In this document: piece after piece, positions 42,136 to 51,227 of the stretch
Position numbering within the stretch: the stretch's first letter is position 1
How the letters are laid out: the number at the start of each line of letters is the position of its first letter
Assembly: GCF_006442965.1 (NCBI RefSeq)
Contig: NZ_VFWX01000014.1
Coordinates: 1-64,000 of the forward strand
Direction of reading: 5' to 3'
DNA: 64,000 nucleotides
Source: Mesorhizobium sp. CU3
GTDB taxonomy: Bacteria > Pseudomonadota > Alphaproteobacteria > Rhizobiales > Rhizobiaceae
The notes under the pieces: generated by a model
What the model saw: only the letters and a program-made list of their open reading frames with translations
The model's database searches: none
What the model was told of the DNA's origin: nothing
Position numbers and translations under genes: made by a program

Positions 42136-43692
42136 TCAGTGGCCGGTCTCGCCGACCGCCTGTTCCGCTGCCTTGATCGCCGCCTGACGCGCCGCGATGA
42201 TGTCGCCGAGCGGCGGACCCTGGAAGCGGTTGCGTTCGAAGGCGAACCAGACGATCGCCGTCAGGATGAAGAAGCCGACGGTGATGTAGAGCGCCCAGTC
42301 GTTCGGCGGCTGGATGCCGATGATGAAGATCAGGATCATCGACACGATCGACAGGAAGGCGAACAGCATGAATATGCCGCGGCCCATGTTCCATGGCCCC
42401 ATCTTGTCCCACTTCGGTGTGCCCCAGGCCAGCATGCCTAGCACGATCGGCACGGTGAAGGAGAGGAACAGGAAGATGACCGTGCAGGACACCACGATGG
42501 TGTAGGCCGAGGTGCCGGCGACCGAAACCAGCGTCGAACCCCAGACGAACAGCACCGACAGGATCGACGCCGTCCAGATCGCCGCCACCGGCGTGCGATA
42601 GGTCGGGCTGACCTTGGCGAGTGCCGAGGAGCCCGGCAAGCCGCCGTCGCGCGAGAAGGCAAAGATCATGCGCGAAGCCGACGTCACCGTGGCGAGGCCG
42701 CACAGCAGCTGCGCGATGAACACCACGAGATAGACGAACTCCTTGATGCCCGAGGGAACGCGCTGGTCGAAGGCCCAGAAGAACACGTTCCAGCCCTGCT
42801 TGGCGGCATCGTCCATGTTCGGGATCATCAGGATGAAAGCGGCTAGGAACAAGTAGCCGAAGACAGCCGACCAGATCACGGACATCACCATCGCGCGCGG
42901 CACGGAAGAGGCCGCCTTGATGGTTTCTTCCGACGTGTGCGCGGAAGCGTCATAGCCGGTGATCGTATAGATCGGCAGCAGGAGGCCGAGCGCGAACACC
43001 CAGGCATTCGACACCTGCGGCCAGACGCCGCCGCCGGCATCGCCCGAGTAGTTATGGAAAGTGAACAGACGGCTGAAATCCCAGGTCTCGGCGCAGAACA
43101 GGCAGACCACTGCGATCAGGATCGAGCCGAAGAAGATCAGATAGCCCGAGAAGTCGGTCAATTTCGCCGTCAGCTTGATACCGAGATGGTTGATCAGCGC
43201 CTGGGCGCCGGTGATAACGACCAGGAAGATCATCTGGTTGGTCAGCGAACCCTCAATTCCCAGCGCCGGGCCGAAGGCGCCGACAAAGAAGGTCCAGGTG
43301 CCGACATTGATGGCGCCGAGCACGGTGATAAGGCCGAGCAGGTTGAGCCAGGCCGTCACCCAGCCGGTGCCGCGATTGCCGAGGATCGAGCCCCAGTGAT
43401 AAAGGCCGCCGGCCGTCGGATAGGCCGAGCTGATCTGCGACATGGCCACCGCGAAGGTGAGCGACACGAAGCAGCCGACGAGCCAGCCAATGCCGATGCC
43501 GATACCGCCGGCACCGGAGGTTGCCTGGGCCAGCGAATTGATGCCGCCCGAAAGGATGCAGATGATGGAGAAGGAAACCGCGAAGTTCGAGAAGCGGCTG
43601 AGCCGCCGCTCCAGTTCCTGGGCGTAGCCCATGCTGTGGAGGTGTTTTACGTCCTCCGCCTTATCTGATTCAGTATAACCAGGTGCTGCCAT
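42136..43692 (-). CDS. APC superfamily amino acid/amine permease
   Basis: A 518-residue permease with 12-14 predicted helices. The first helix region, FSNFAVSFSIICILSGGINS, has the small-residue unwound start typical of the ACT/GabP branch, and GYDASAHTSEETIKA is the mid-protein signature of the amino acid/choline transporters. It should import an amine or amino acid for the genes downstream. It begins the run of catabolic genes after the N-formylglutamate amidohydrolase homologue, 19 bases from it. Confidence 0.88.
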   Translation of the reverse strand: MAAPGYTESDKAEDVKHLHSMGYAQELERRLSRFSNFAVSFSIICILSGGINSLAQATSGAGGIGIGIGWLVGCFVSLTFAVAMSQISSAYPTAGGLYHWGSILGNRGTGWVTAWLNLLGLITVLGAINVGTWTFFVGAFGPALGIEGSLTNQMIFLVVITGAQALINHLGIKLTAKLTDFSGYLIFFGSILIAVVCLFCAETWDFSRLFTFHNYSGDAGGGVWPQVSNAWVFALGLLLPIYTITGYDASAHTSEETIKAASSVPRAMVMSVIWSAVFGYLFLAAFILMIPNMDDAAKQGWNVFFWAFDQRVPSGIKEFVYLVVFIAQLLCGLATVTSASRMIFAFSRDGGLPGSSALAKVSPTYRTPVAAIWTASILSVLFVWGSTLVSVAGTSAYTIVVSCTVIFLFLSFTVPIVLGMLAWGTPKWDKMGPWNMGRGIFMLFAFLSIVSMILIFIIGIQPPNDWALYITVGFFILTAIVWFAFERNRFQGPPLGDIIAARQAAIKAAEQAVGETGH

Positions 43693-43711
43693 TGAAAGTC
43701 CCCTTTAAGTC

Positions 43712-44530
43712 TTAGCTGGCCGATTGAACTGACTTTCCCACTGCGCTTTGACTGGAGCCCCTGGCCTCCTCGGGCTCCAGATTAGAAAAGATGCCGGTGA
43801 GCAGATCCGCCCATTTCCGCTGCCCGGCTTCGCCGGAGATTTCGTCGTTGCGGATTTCGATCATCGCGCAGGGCAGCCCGCGCGAACGCGCATGCCGTTC
43901 CAGCGTGAAATAAACGCGGTCGGCCGGCGAATAGGGCTCGTTGACGCCGACGGTGACGCCGGACAACCGCCGCAGCGCGCCGATCAGAGGTGCTGCCAGC
44001 CGGCGGTCCTCATCGTGGATGATGCCGATATGCCAGGGCCGGCTCTTGCCTTTGTAGACCGGCGTGAAGGAGTGGACCGAGACCAGCCTGGTCTCCTGGC
44101 CGCGCGCCAGACGCTTTTCGATGATGTCGGCGATCGCGCCGTGGAACGGACGCCATGCGAGATCGACGCGGGCGGCGCGCTGCTTGTCCGACAGGCCGGC
44201 ATTGCCGGGAATGACTGTCGTCTCGCTGACTGGCGGCACGAGATCCGGCGCATCGAGCGGCCGGTTGCAGTCGATGACGAGGCGCGACACACGCGTCTCG
44301 ATCAGCGTGGCGTCGAGCGCCTCGGACATGCGGCTGGCGACGGGCAGCGCGCCGGGGTCCCAGGCGATGTGGCGGGTAAGATCTTCCGCGGCGAGACCGA
44401 GCGTGCCGAATTCAGCGGGCAGGACGTTGGAGGCGTGGTCACAGGTGAAGACAAACGGGCTTGATCCGCCGGGGTTAGTCACCCTTACGGTCTCAGACGG
44501 TGCAGGGCTAGCGGGCCGAGCTTTCTCCAT
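43712..44530 (-). CDS. N-formylglutamate amidohydrolase family protein
   Basis: A 272-residue zinc hydrolase of the FGase family. It has CDHASNVLP (30-38), LVIDCNRPLDAPDLVP (84-99), VSVHSFTP (150-157, His153) and MIEIRNDE (223-230, catalytic Glu225). Its position as first gene of the amine cluster, divergent from RpiR, suggests it hydrolyses an acyl- or gamma-glutamyl-type amide of that pathway rather than N-formylglutamate. That substrate is an inference. It differs markedly from the family member at 5903-6844. Confidence 0.82.
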   Translation of the reverse strand: MEKARPASPAPSETVRVTNPGGSSPFVFTCDHASNVLPAEFGTLGLAAEDLTRHIAWDPGALPVASRMSEALDATLIETRVSRLVIDCNRPLDAPDLVPPVSETTVIPGNAGLSDKQRAARVDLAWRPFHGAIADIIEKRLARGQETRLVSVHSFTPVYKGKSRPWHIGIIHDEDRRLAAPLIGALRRLSGVTVGVNEPYSPADRVYFTLERHARSRGLPCAMIEIRNDEISGEAGQRKWADLLTGIFSNLEPEEARGSSQSAVGKSVQSAS

Positions 44531-44674
44531 TATCGTCCCCTGGGGAACGCTGTACCGTATGTTACGTATTTTGTATCATTGCGTCCCTGTGGATTATTTC
44601 ATACACATTGTCGGACTTTGTCAAACGCGAATTCGCAAAACAGCGGCGACGGGTCAAACGGGCGGGGGAAAACG

Positions 44675-45499
44675 ATGATTTCCAGCATTGCCGAACTGAT
44701 CTCGGACCGCATCGGCACGATGCCAGCCGGCGAGCGCCGCGCCGCGCAGACGCTGATCGCCAACTATCCGCTGACCGGGCTGAAGACGGTCGCCGAGTTC
44801 TCGAGCGCCGCCGGCGTCTCCTCGCCGACGATCCTGCGCTTCGTCGCCAGGCTTGGCTTCCAGAATTATCCGGAGTTCCAGGCGGCGCTACAGGATGAGC
44901 TGGCGGCGCAGCTGCAATCGCCGGCTTCGCGCACGCTCAATCCGTCGTCCGCCGCCGGTGCCGCTTCGCCGATGCTGGAAGCGACGCTCGACAACATGCG
45001 CGAAACCTTCCGGCATCTGTCAGAAAAGCAGATCGACGACATCGCCGCCACGCTTGCGGGACGGCGCGGCAAGACCTTCCTGATCGGTGGCCGCTTCACC
45101 GACCCGCTGGCACGCTACATGGCGGCGCACCTCGCGATCATCCAGCCGGACGTCCACCACCTCGCCGGCCAGGAAAGCATCTGGCGCGACCGGCTGATCG
45201 ACATGGGCAAGCGCGACGTCCTCGTGACCTTCGACATCAGGCGCTACCAGGAAAGCCTGATCCGCTTCGCCGAAAAGGCGCATGAGCGCGGCGTGCAGAT
45301 CGTGCTCTTCACCGACCAGTGGCTGTCGCCGATCGCCCGTTTCGCCCGCCACGTCATCGCCGGGCGCACCGCGGTTCCCTCGGCCTGGGATTCGTCGGCC
45401 GCGCTTTTCGTCGTCGCCGAAACGCTGATCGGCGCCGTCACCAGGCGGCTCGAGGCGGAAGGCGCCAGGCGCATCCGCGATTTGGAGAGTTTGCGCTAG
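44675..45499 (+). CDS. RpiR/MurR family transcriptional regulator
   Basis: A 274-residue regulator. The N-terminal HTH (about 1-77) includes TVAEFSSAAGVSSPTILRFV, and a C-terminal SIS phosphosugar-type domain (about 125-270) begins FLIGGRFTDPLARYMAAHLA. ATG 44675 is preceded by GCGGGGG; an earlier in-frame start is unlikely. It is divergent from the N-formylglutamate amidohydrolase homologue with a 144-base AT-rich gap between them, so it probably controls the amine cluster and itself. The ligand is unknown. Confidence 0.88.
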   Translation: MISSIAELISDRIGTMPAGERRAAQTLIANYPLTGLKTVAEFSSAAGVSSPTILRFVARLGFQNYPEFQAALQDELAAQLQSPASRTLNPSSAAGAASPMLEATLDNMRETFRHLSEKQIDDIAATLAGRRGKTFLIGGRFTDPLARYMAAHLAIIQPDVHHLAGQESIWRDRLIDMGKRDVLVTFDIRRYQESLIRFAEKAHERGVQIVLFTDQWLSPIARFARHVIAGRTAVPSAWDSSAALFVVAETLIGAVTRRLEAEGARRIRDLESLR

Positions 45500-45712
45500 C
45501 CTAGCAACGCGCCTCAGACCGAAAAACTGGCGAAATGCAAGGCTCGGACGGCGCGCAACGCTTCACGTTACCGAGATTTAATGTGCACGATTGCGTGATA
45601 ATTGCCATAAACCGGTGATATCGCGATGTCGCGCGGCCGGTCTTTGCCCCGCCGCGCCGTCGCTTGAGCCTGCTTCCATCGGAGCGGCGGACGCGTTGCC
45701 ACCGGAGTTTCG

Positions 45713-46870
45713 ATGCGGACCTGGAAACAGATTGTCGTAGCGCTCGTGATCGTTGTAGCGGCGGTCGCCGCGTGGGCGCGGTTCTATCCCGGCGCCCCCG
45801 ATATCCTGGCGCGCTGGGGCATGGACTGGGCGAGCGCCGCGACCCCGCCCGAGCCGAAAAACACCGCCGCCGGCTCCATGCAGGGCGGGCGCAGCCGCGC
45901 CGGCCAGATCGTGACCATCGTCGCCACGCCGGCCGGCACCGCCACCATCAACGACCGGCTGCAGGCGATCGGCACCGGTCGCGCCAGTGCCACCGTCACC
46001 GTCAATCCCTACTCTTCCGGCCGCCTCACCGAATTGCTTGTGAAGTCCGGCACGCATGTCGAGAAGGGCGACGTCATCGCAAAACTCGATTCCGAGACCG
46101 AGGTGATCGCGCGCGACCGCGCCCAGGTGGCGATCGGGGATGCGCAGTCCAAGCTCGACCGGGTGAAGTCGCTGCGCGCCTCGAATGCCGCGACGCCGGT
46201 GGCGGTCGCCGATGCCGAGGTGACGCTGGCCAACGCCAGGCTTGCGCTGCGCGATGCCGAGCTTGCGCTCGAGCGCCGCTCGATCGTGGCGCCGATCGAA
46301 GGCACGGTCGGCATCCTGCCGATCGCCGCCGGCAACTACGTGACCAGCCAGTCGGCCATCGCCACGCTTGACGACCGCTCCGACATCCTGGTCGATTTCT
46401 GGGTGCCGGAGCGCTTCGCCGCCGCCGTCAAGGTCGGCCAGCAATTGTCGGCCACGCCGCTCGCCAACCCCAACCAGGTCTATACCGGCACGGTTTCGGC
46501 CATCGACAACCACATCGACGAGAACAGCCGCACGCTGCTCGTCAAGGCGACCATCGCCAACCCGGCGGATTCGCTGCGCGCCGGCATGTCCTTCCAGATC
46601 GGCATGCGCTTCCCCGGCGACACCTATCCGGCCGTCAGCCCACTGGCGATCCAGTGGGGCAGCGACGGCGCCTATGTCTGGGCGGTCGACAACGGCAAGG
46701 CCAAGCGCGTGCCGGTGCGCATCATCCAGCGCAACACCGAGACCGTCTTGATCGACGCCGACATCGAAAGCGGCGACATGGTGGTCACCGAAGGCACGCA
46801 GAGCGTCAGCGAAGGCGGCGACGTCCGCATTGCCGGCCAGGACCGCGCCACCGAGGCCGAAGGCTCATGA
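45713..46870 (+). CDS. RND efflux periplasmic adaptor (HlyD/MFP family)
   Basis: A 385-residue membrane-fusion protein. It has an N-terminal membrane anchor (KQIVVALVIVVAAVAAWARF, residues 4-23), a lipoyl/hairpin section (GTGRASATVTVNPYSSGRLT through RRSIVAPIEGTVG) and the C-terminal beta-barrel VWAVDNGKAKRV. It bridges the RND pump to an outer-membrane channel. No outer-membrane factor gene is near, so a shared TolC-like channel must be used. Stop overlaps the pump's start by ATGA. Confidence 0.9.
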   Translation: MRTWKQIVVALVIVVAAVAAWARFYPGAPDILARWGMDWASAATPPEPKNTAAGSMQGGRSRAGQIVTIVATPAGTATINDRLQAIGTGRASATVTVNPYSSGRLTELLVKSGTHVEKGDVIAKLDSETEVIARDRAQVAIGDAQSKLDRVKSLRASNAATPVAVADAEVTLANARLALRDAELALERRSIVAPIEGTVGILPIAAGNYVTSQSAIATLDDRSDILVDFWVPERFAAAVKVGQQLSATPLANPNQVYTGTVSAIDNHIDENSRTLLVKATIANPADSLRAGMSFQIGMRFPGDTYPAVSPLAIQWGSDGAYVWAVDNGKAKRVPVRIIQRNTETVLIDADIESGDMVVTEGTQSVSEGGDVRIAGQDRATEAEGS

Positions 46871-49800
46871 GTGCCGCCGGCGATCCGGCCGCGGGCTCGG
46901 GCTTCACCGCGCTGTTCATCCGCAGGCCGGTGATGGCCTTCGTGCTCAACACGCTGATCGCGGTCGCCGGCCTTGCCGCCTTCTGGGGCGTCGAGATCCG
47001 CGAGTTGCCGGATGTCGACCGCCCCGTCATCACCGTCAACACCACCTTCGAAGGCGCCGCCGCCGAGACCGTCGACCGCGAGCTCACCGATGCCATCGAA
47101 GGCGCGGTGGCGCGCGTCTCGGGCGTCAAATCGATCTCGTCCACCTCCTCCTTCGGCCAGAGCCGCGTCACCATCGAGTTCAACGACGGCGTCGACCTCA
47201 ACGTCGCCGCCTCGGACGTGCGCGATACCGTCAGCCGCATCGCCAACCAGTTGCCCGAGACCGCCGACGCGCCGCGCATCGTCAAGGCCGACGCCAATTC
47301 CGATCCGGTGATGCGGCTGGCGGTCACCTCCGACACCATGTCGGTGCAGGACATGACGGTGCTCGTCCAGGACCGCATAGAGGATGAGCTTGCCGCCGTT
47401 CCAGGCGTCGCCGACGTCCAGGTCTCCGGCGATCGCGACAAGATCTTCCGCATCGATGTCGACCAGAACAAGCTGGCGAGCCACGGCTTCACCGTGGCGG
47501 ATGTCAGGACCGCGCTCGCCTCGGTCGCCTTCGATTCGCCGGCAGGCTCGATCACCACGACCAACCAGGACCTGATCGTGCGCACAACGGCCGACGTCAC
47601 CACGCCGGAGGAGTTCGAGGCGATCGTGATCGGCGGCGCGACGCGCATCCGCGACGTCGCCACCGTGACGCTCGGTCCCGATATCGGCCAGACCTCGCTG
47701 CGCTCCGACGGCAAGACCGGCATCGGGCTGGGCATCATCCGCCAGGCGGAATCGAACACGCTCGACATCTCGACCGGCGTCAGGGCCGCCGTCCAAAAGC
47801 TGCAGGCGAACCTGCCGCAAGGCATGTCGATCAAAGTCACCAGCGACGACGCCGCCTTCGTCAACGGCGCCGTGCACGAGGTCGAGATCGCGCTGGCGCT
47901 CTCGGTCTCGATCGTGCTGATCGTTATCTACGCCTTCCTGCTCGACTGGCGCGCGACGCTGATCCCCGGCCTGTCTATGCCCGTCGCCATGATCGGCACC
48001 ATCGCCGCGATCTATCTCGCCGGCTTTTCCGTCAACATCCTGACCCTTCTGGCACTGGTGCTGGCGACCGGCCTCGTCGTCGACGACGCCATCGTCGTGC
48101 TGGAAAACATCGTGCGCCGCCGCAACGAAGGCATGGGGCCCCGCGCCGCCGCCGTGCTCGGCGCGCAGGAAGTGTTCTTCGCCGTCATCGCCACCACGCT
48201 GACGCTGGTCGCCGTCTTCGTGCCGATCTCCTTCCTGCCGGGGCAGACCGGCGGCCTGTTCCGCGAGTTCGGCTTCGTGCTGGCGATATCGGTGCTGCTC
48301 TCTTGCGTCGTGGCGCTGACGCTTTGCCCGATGCTTGCCTCGCGCATGCTGACCAGCGCCTCGCTTCACCAAGGGGGTGGCACAGGCATCGGCGCCCGCA
48401 TCGGCGGCACACTCAATGCGCTCTACAAGCGCTGCCTGCGCATTTGCCTGGACGCGCCCTGGATCGTTGTTCTGGTCGCCCTCCTCTTCGCCGGCACCGC
48501 ATTCGCGCTGTTCGGCACCATCCGCCAAGAGCTGACGCCGACCGAGGACCGCGCCGTCGTGCTGTTGCGCATCAGCGCGCCGCAAGGCGTCAGCCTCGAC
48601 TACACGAGCGAGCAGATGCGCAAGATCGAGAAGCTGATCCAGCCGCTGCGCGATTCCGGCGAAATCCGCTCGACCTTCGAGAATGCCGGCAACAACGGCT
48701 CCTACAATTCTGGCTTCATGGTGATGACGCTGGCGCCGTGGGCCGAGCGCTCGCGCAGCCAGCAGGACATCATGGCCGAGATCAGCCGTCTGACCAGGCA
48801 GGTGCCGAGCGTCCGCGTCTTCCCTGTGCAGCCCAACAGCCTCGGCATACGCGGCGCCGGCAACGGCCTGCAATTCGCGCTGGTCGGCAACGACCGCAAG
48901 GCGCTCAGCGAAGCAGCGGTGAAAATCGTCGATGAGATGCGCAAGGATCAGCGCTTCCAGACGCCGCGCCTTTCCGTCGACCAGACGCAGCCGCAGCTGG
49001 CGGTGGCCATCGACCGCGAGCGCGCCTCCGATCTCGGCATCGACATCACCGGGCTCGCCAACACGCTGCAGGCCATGCTCGACGGCAACGACGTCGTCGA
49101 CGTCTACATCGCCGACCGCAGCTACGGCGTGAAGCTGGTCTCGACCACCAACCCGATCAACGATCCGACCGACCTCGAAAACATCTTCCTGAAGACCGGC
49201 GACGGCCGCTTCGTGCCGATGTCGACCATTGCCACGCTGACCGAACGCGCCGTGCCGCCGTCGCTCACGCGCGAGCAACAGCAGCCCTCGGTGGCGATCA
49301 CCGCCAATCTCGGCGGCGGCTTGGCGCTCGGCGATGCACTGACCCGGGCGGAGGAAATCGCGACGCCGCTTCTGCCGCCGGGCGCGCGCATCCTGCCCCT
49401 TGCCGAGGCGGCGACGCTCGGCGAGAGTAACAACGCCATGGCGACCATCTTCGGCTTCGCGCTGGTCATCATCCTTCTGGTGCTGGCGGCGCAATTCGAA
49501 AGCTTTGTCAGCGCCGTCATCATCATGGCAACGGTGCCGCTGGGGCTGGCCTGCGCCATCTTCGCGCTGCTGCTCTCGGGCACCAGCCTCAACGCCTACA
49601 GCCAGATCGGCCTGGTGCTGCTGGTCGGCGTCATGGCCAAGAACGGCATCCTGATCGTCGAATTCGCCAACCAGCTCCGCGACCGCGGGCTCGGCGTACG
49701 CGAAGCGATCGAGGAGGCCTCGACCATCCGGCTGCGTCCGGTGATGATGACCATGATCTGCACCGTGCTCGGCGGCGTGCCGCTGGTGCTGGCCGCCGGC

Positions 49801-49998
49801 GCCGGCGCCGAAGCCCGGATCGCGCTGGGCTGGGTGATCGTCGGCGGTCTCGGGCTCGCCACTGTCTCGACGCTGTTCCTCACCCCGGTCGCCTATCTCT
49901 TGCTCGGCCGCTTCGTCACGCCCAAGGCACATGAGGAAGCCCGCTTGAAGCGCGAGCTCGAGGAAGCGGCTTATGTGGACGCGGAGCCGGCTGAGTAG
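46867..49998 (+). CDS. RND family efflux transporter
   Basis: A 1043-residue inner-membrane pump of the HAE1-type RND family, driven by the proton gradient. It has the start ALFIRRPVMAFVLNTLIAVA, GLVVDDAIVVLENIVRR (helix 4 proton-relay Asp pair), PTEDRAVVLLRISAP at the porter domain of the second half, and QIGLVLLVGVMAKNGILIVE in helix 10. Translationally coupled with the adaptor gene. Likely exports drugs or lipophilic compounds; no regulator is adjacent. It abuts the convergent GtrA gene without a gap. Confidence 0.92.
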   Translation: MSAAGDPAAGSGFTALFIRRPVMAFVLNTLIAVAGLAAFWGVEIRELPDVDRPVITVNTTFEGAAAETVDRELTDAIEGAVARVSGVKSISSTSSFGQSRVTIEFNDGVDLNVAASDVRDTVSRIANQLPETADAPRIVKADANSDPVMRLAVTSDTMSVQDMTVLVQDRIEDELAAVPGVADVQVSGDRDKIFRIDVDQNKLASHGFTVADVRTALASVAFDSPAGSITTTNQDLIVRTTADVTTPEEFEAIVIGGATRIRDVATVTLGPDIGQTSLRSDGKTGIGLGIIRQAESNTLDISTGVRAAVQKLQANLPQGMSIKVTSDDAAFVNGAVHEVEIALALSVSIVLIVIYAFLLDWRATLIPGLSMPVAMIGTIAAIYLAGFSVNILTLLALVLATGLVVDDAIVVLENIVRRRNEGMGPRAAAVLGAQEVFFAVIATTLTLVAVFVPISFLPGQTGGLFREFGFVLAISVLLSCVVALTLCPMLASRMLTSASLHQGGGTGIGARIGGTLNALYKRCLRICLDAPWIVVLVALLFAGTAFALFGTIRQELTPTEDRAVVLLRISAPQGVSLDYTSEQMRKIEKLIQPLRDSGEIRSTFENAGNNGSYNSGFMVMTLAPWAERSRSQQDIMAEISRLTRQVPSVRVFPVQPNSLGIRGAGNGLQFALVGNDRKALSEAAVKIVDEMRKDQRFQTPRLSVDQTQPQLAVAIDRERASDLGIDITGLANTLQAMLDGNDVVDVYIADRSYGVKLVSTTNPINDPTDLENIFLKTGDGRFVPMSTIATLTERAVPPSLTREQQQPSVAITANLGGGLALGDALTRAEEIATPLLPPGARILPLAEAATLGESNNAMATIFGFALVIILLVLAAQFESFVSAVIIMATVPLGLACAIFALLLSGTSLNAYSQIGLVLLVGVMAKNGILIVEFANQLRDRGLGVREAIEEASTIRLRPVMMTMICTVLGGVPLVLAAGAGAEARIALGWVIVGGLGLATVSTLFLTPVAYLLLGRFVTPKAHEEARLKRELEEAAYVDAEPAE

Positions 49999-50409
49999 CT
50001 ACTTCACCAGCCGGCCCTCGATCGACCAGCGCGCCGCCAAAAAATTCAGCATCGCCGCCACGACGACGCCGATGATCTTGGCTGGCCATACGCCAATGGT
50101 TCCTGCCAGCGCAGCGATCGATAGGCTGGAAACGCCGAGCGAAATCAGTGCGCCCAGCGAGACGAAGCGAAGGAAAGAGTGGTGCAGCCGTATCTCCGGA
50201 TCCCGCTCGAACGACCAGAAGCGGTTCGCCACGAACGAAAACAGCACGGCGACGAACCAGGCCGCGACATTGGCGGCCAGGGGCCAAATGCCAAGCTTGA
50301 GCAACAGGAAGAACACGGCAAGGTCGATACAGGTGTTGACCAGCCCCACCAAGGCGAAACGGACGATCTTGTTGCCGGTCGAGCGCTGGGACTGGCCTGC
50401 ACCGTTCAT
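49999..50409 (-). CDS. GtrA family membrane protein
   Basis: A 136-residue GtrA-like protein with four predicted helices (first: IVRFALVGLVNTCIDLAVFF). GtrA proteins are thought to flip polyprenyl-phosphate-linked glucose or similar across the inner membrane. It is the last gene of a four-gene minus-strand operon and overlaps the upstream deacetylase gene by 4 bases. With the GT2 protein of the same operon it would form a GtrA/GtrB-type pair that makes and flips a lipid-linked sugar. Confidence 0.86.
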   Translation of the reverse strand: MNGAGQSQRSTGNKIVRFALVGLVNTCIDLAVFFLLLKLGIWPLAANVAAWFVAVLFSFVANRFWSFERDPEIRLHHSFLRFVSLGALISLGVSSLSIAALAGTIGVWPAKIIGVVVAAMLNFLAARWSIEGRLVK

Positions 50410-51227
50410 GCGCTGCCATCCATGACGCGGGCTCCGGCCTTGTCGAGGCGAGCACCAAACTCCTCCGAGCGGAGGAAAGCAAACTCGACCTCGCGCGCGC
50501 CTTGCATGACGTCACGCGCGCGCAGCGTGTCGTCGACACGGCCCGGATGGCACATGAACACGCCCTGTTCCGGCAAGCTGTCGATCGCGGCCTGCAGCGT
50601 CGGCGCGAATTTTTCCGGCCGCCGCCAGTCATAGATGCCGGAAAGCGGCGTCATGACGGTGAAGCCGGCGCGACGCATCGCCTTGTTGAAGCCCGCTGCC
50701 AAAGCCGCGACCGCAGCGATCTTGGTGGTCGCGGAGTCAAGGCCGCCAAACGCCGGCGCCCCCCTGAGCGCAGGCTTGTTCGCGCCTGCCGAAAAGCGCG
50801 TAAGCAGCCACTTCCGTACTACCGGCAGGAAATGCACATGCTGGTGCCCATCGATGAAAGCCGGAGGGCCGCCGAGTGCTGCGACGAAACGATCACACTG
50901 CGCGTCGAGCTCGGCATGGATGTCAGCTGCATTGATGCGGCCGCGCTTGATGGGCAGCGCCAGCGATGCAAGCGGCGGCAACCTGCCCTCCGGCGCCAGG
51001 CTCGACGGTCCGGTGACGGCAATCTGGTCGGTGAGCGTCAGATGCAGGCCGACGGTAGTCCTCGTGCGGAACGGTCTTATCCGCCCGGCCTCTTGCTCCC
51101 AATCGGGAAAACCGGTCATGCAGCCGGTGCCGGTCAGGCGGCCACGGTCGATCAGGTCGAGAATTGCGCCCGATATGCCGGGCGCCAGGCCGTAATCGTC
51201 GGCGATCAAGCGGATCGATCTGGTCAT
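50406..51227 (-). CDS. ChbG/HpnK (YdjC-like) carbohydrate deacetylase
   Basis: A 273-residue member of the YdjC/ChbG/HpnK family, metal-dependent deacetylases of N-acetylated sugars. Metal-site elements are LIADDYGLAPG (8-18, Asp11), GLHLTLTDQ (His62) and FIDGHQHVHFLP (His128, 130, 132). CHPGRVDDTL near the C-terminus carries the last His. Overlaps the GT2 gene by 4 bases. It probably trims an acetyl group from a sugar attached by this operon, as HpnK does for hopanoids. Confidence 0.84.
   Translation of the reverse strand: MTRSIRLIADDYGLAPGISGAILDLIDRGRLTGTGCMTGFPDWEQEAGRIRPFRTRTTVGLHLTLTDQIAVTGPSSLAPEGRLPPLASLALPIKRGRINAADIHAELDAQCDRFVAALGGPPAFIDGHQHVHFLPVVRKWLLTRFSAGANKPALRGAPAFGGLDSATTKIAAVAALAAGFNKAMRRAGFTVMTPLSGIYDWRRPEKFAPTLQAAIDSLPEQGVFMCHPGRVDDTLRARDVMQGAREVEFAFLRSEEFGARLDKAGARVMDGSA

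Noticed and set aside
46672..49932. 1086-codon minus-strand frame
   Set aside because: It lies entirely opposite the RND pump, and its arginine/histidine/aspartate-rich sequence is typical of antisense frames in GC-rich genes.
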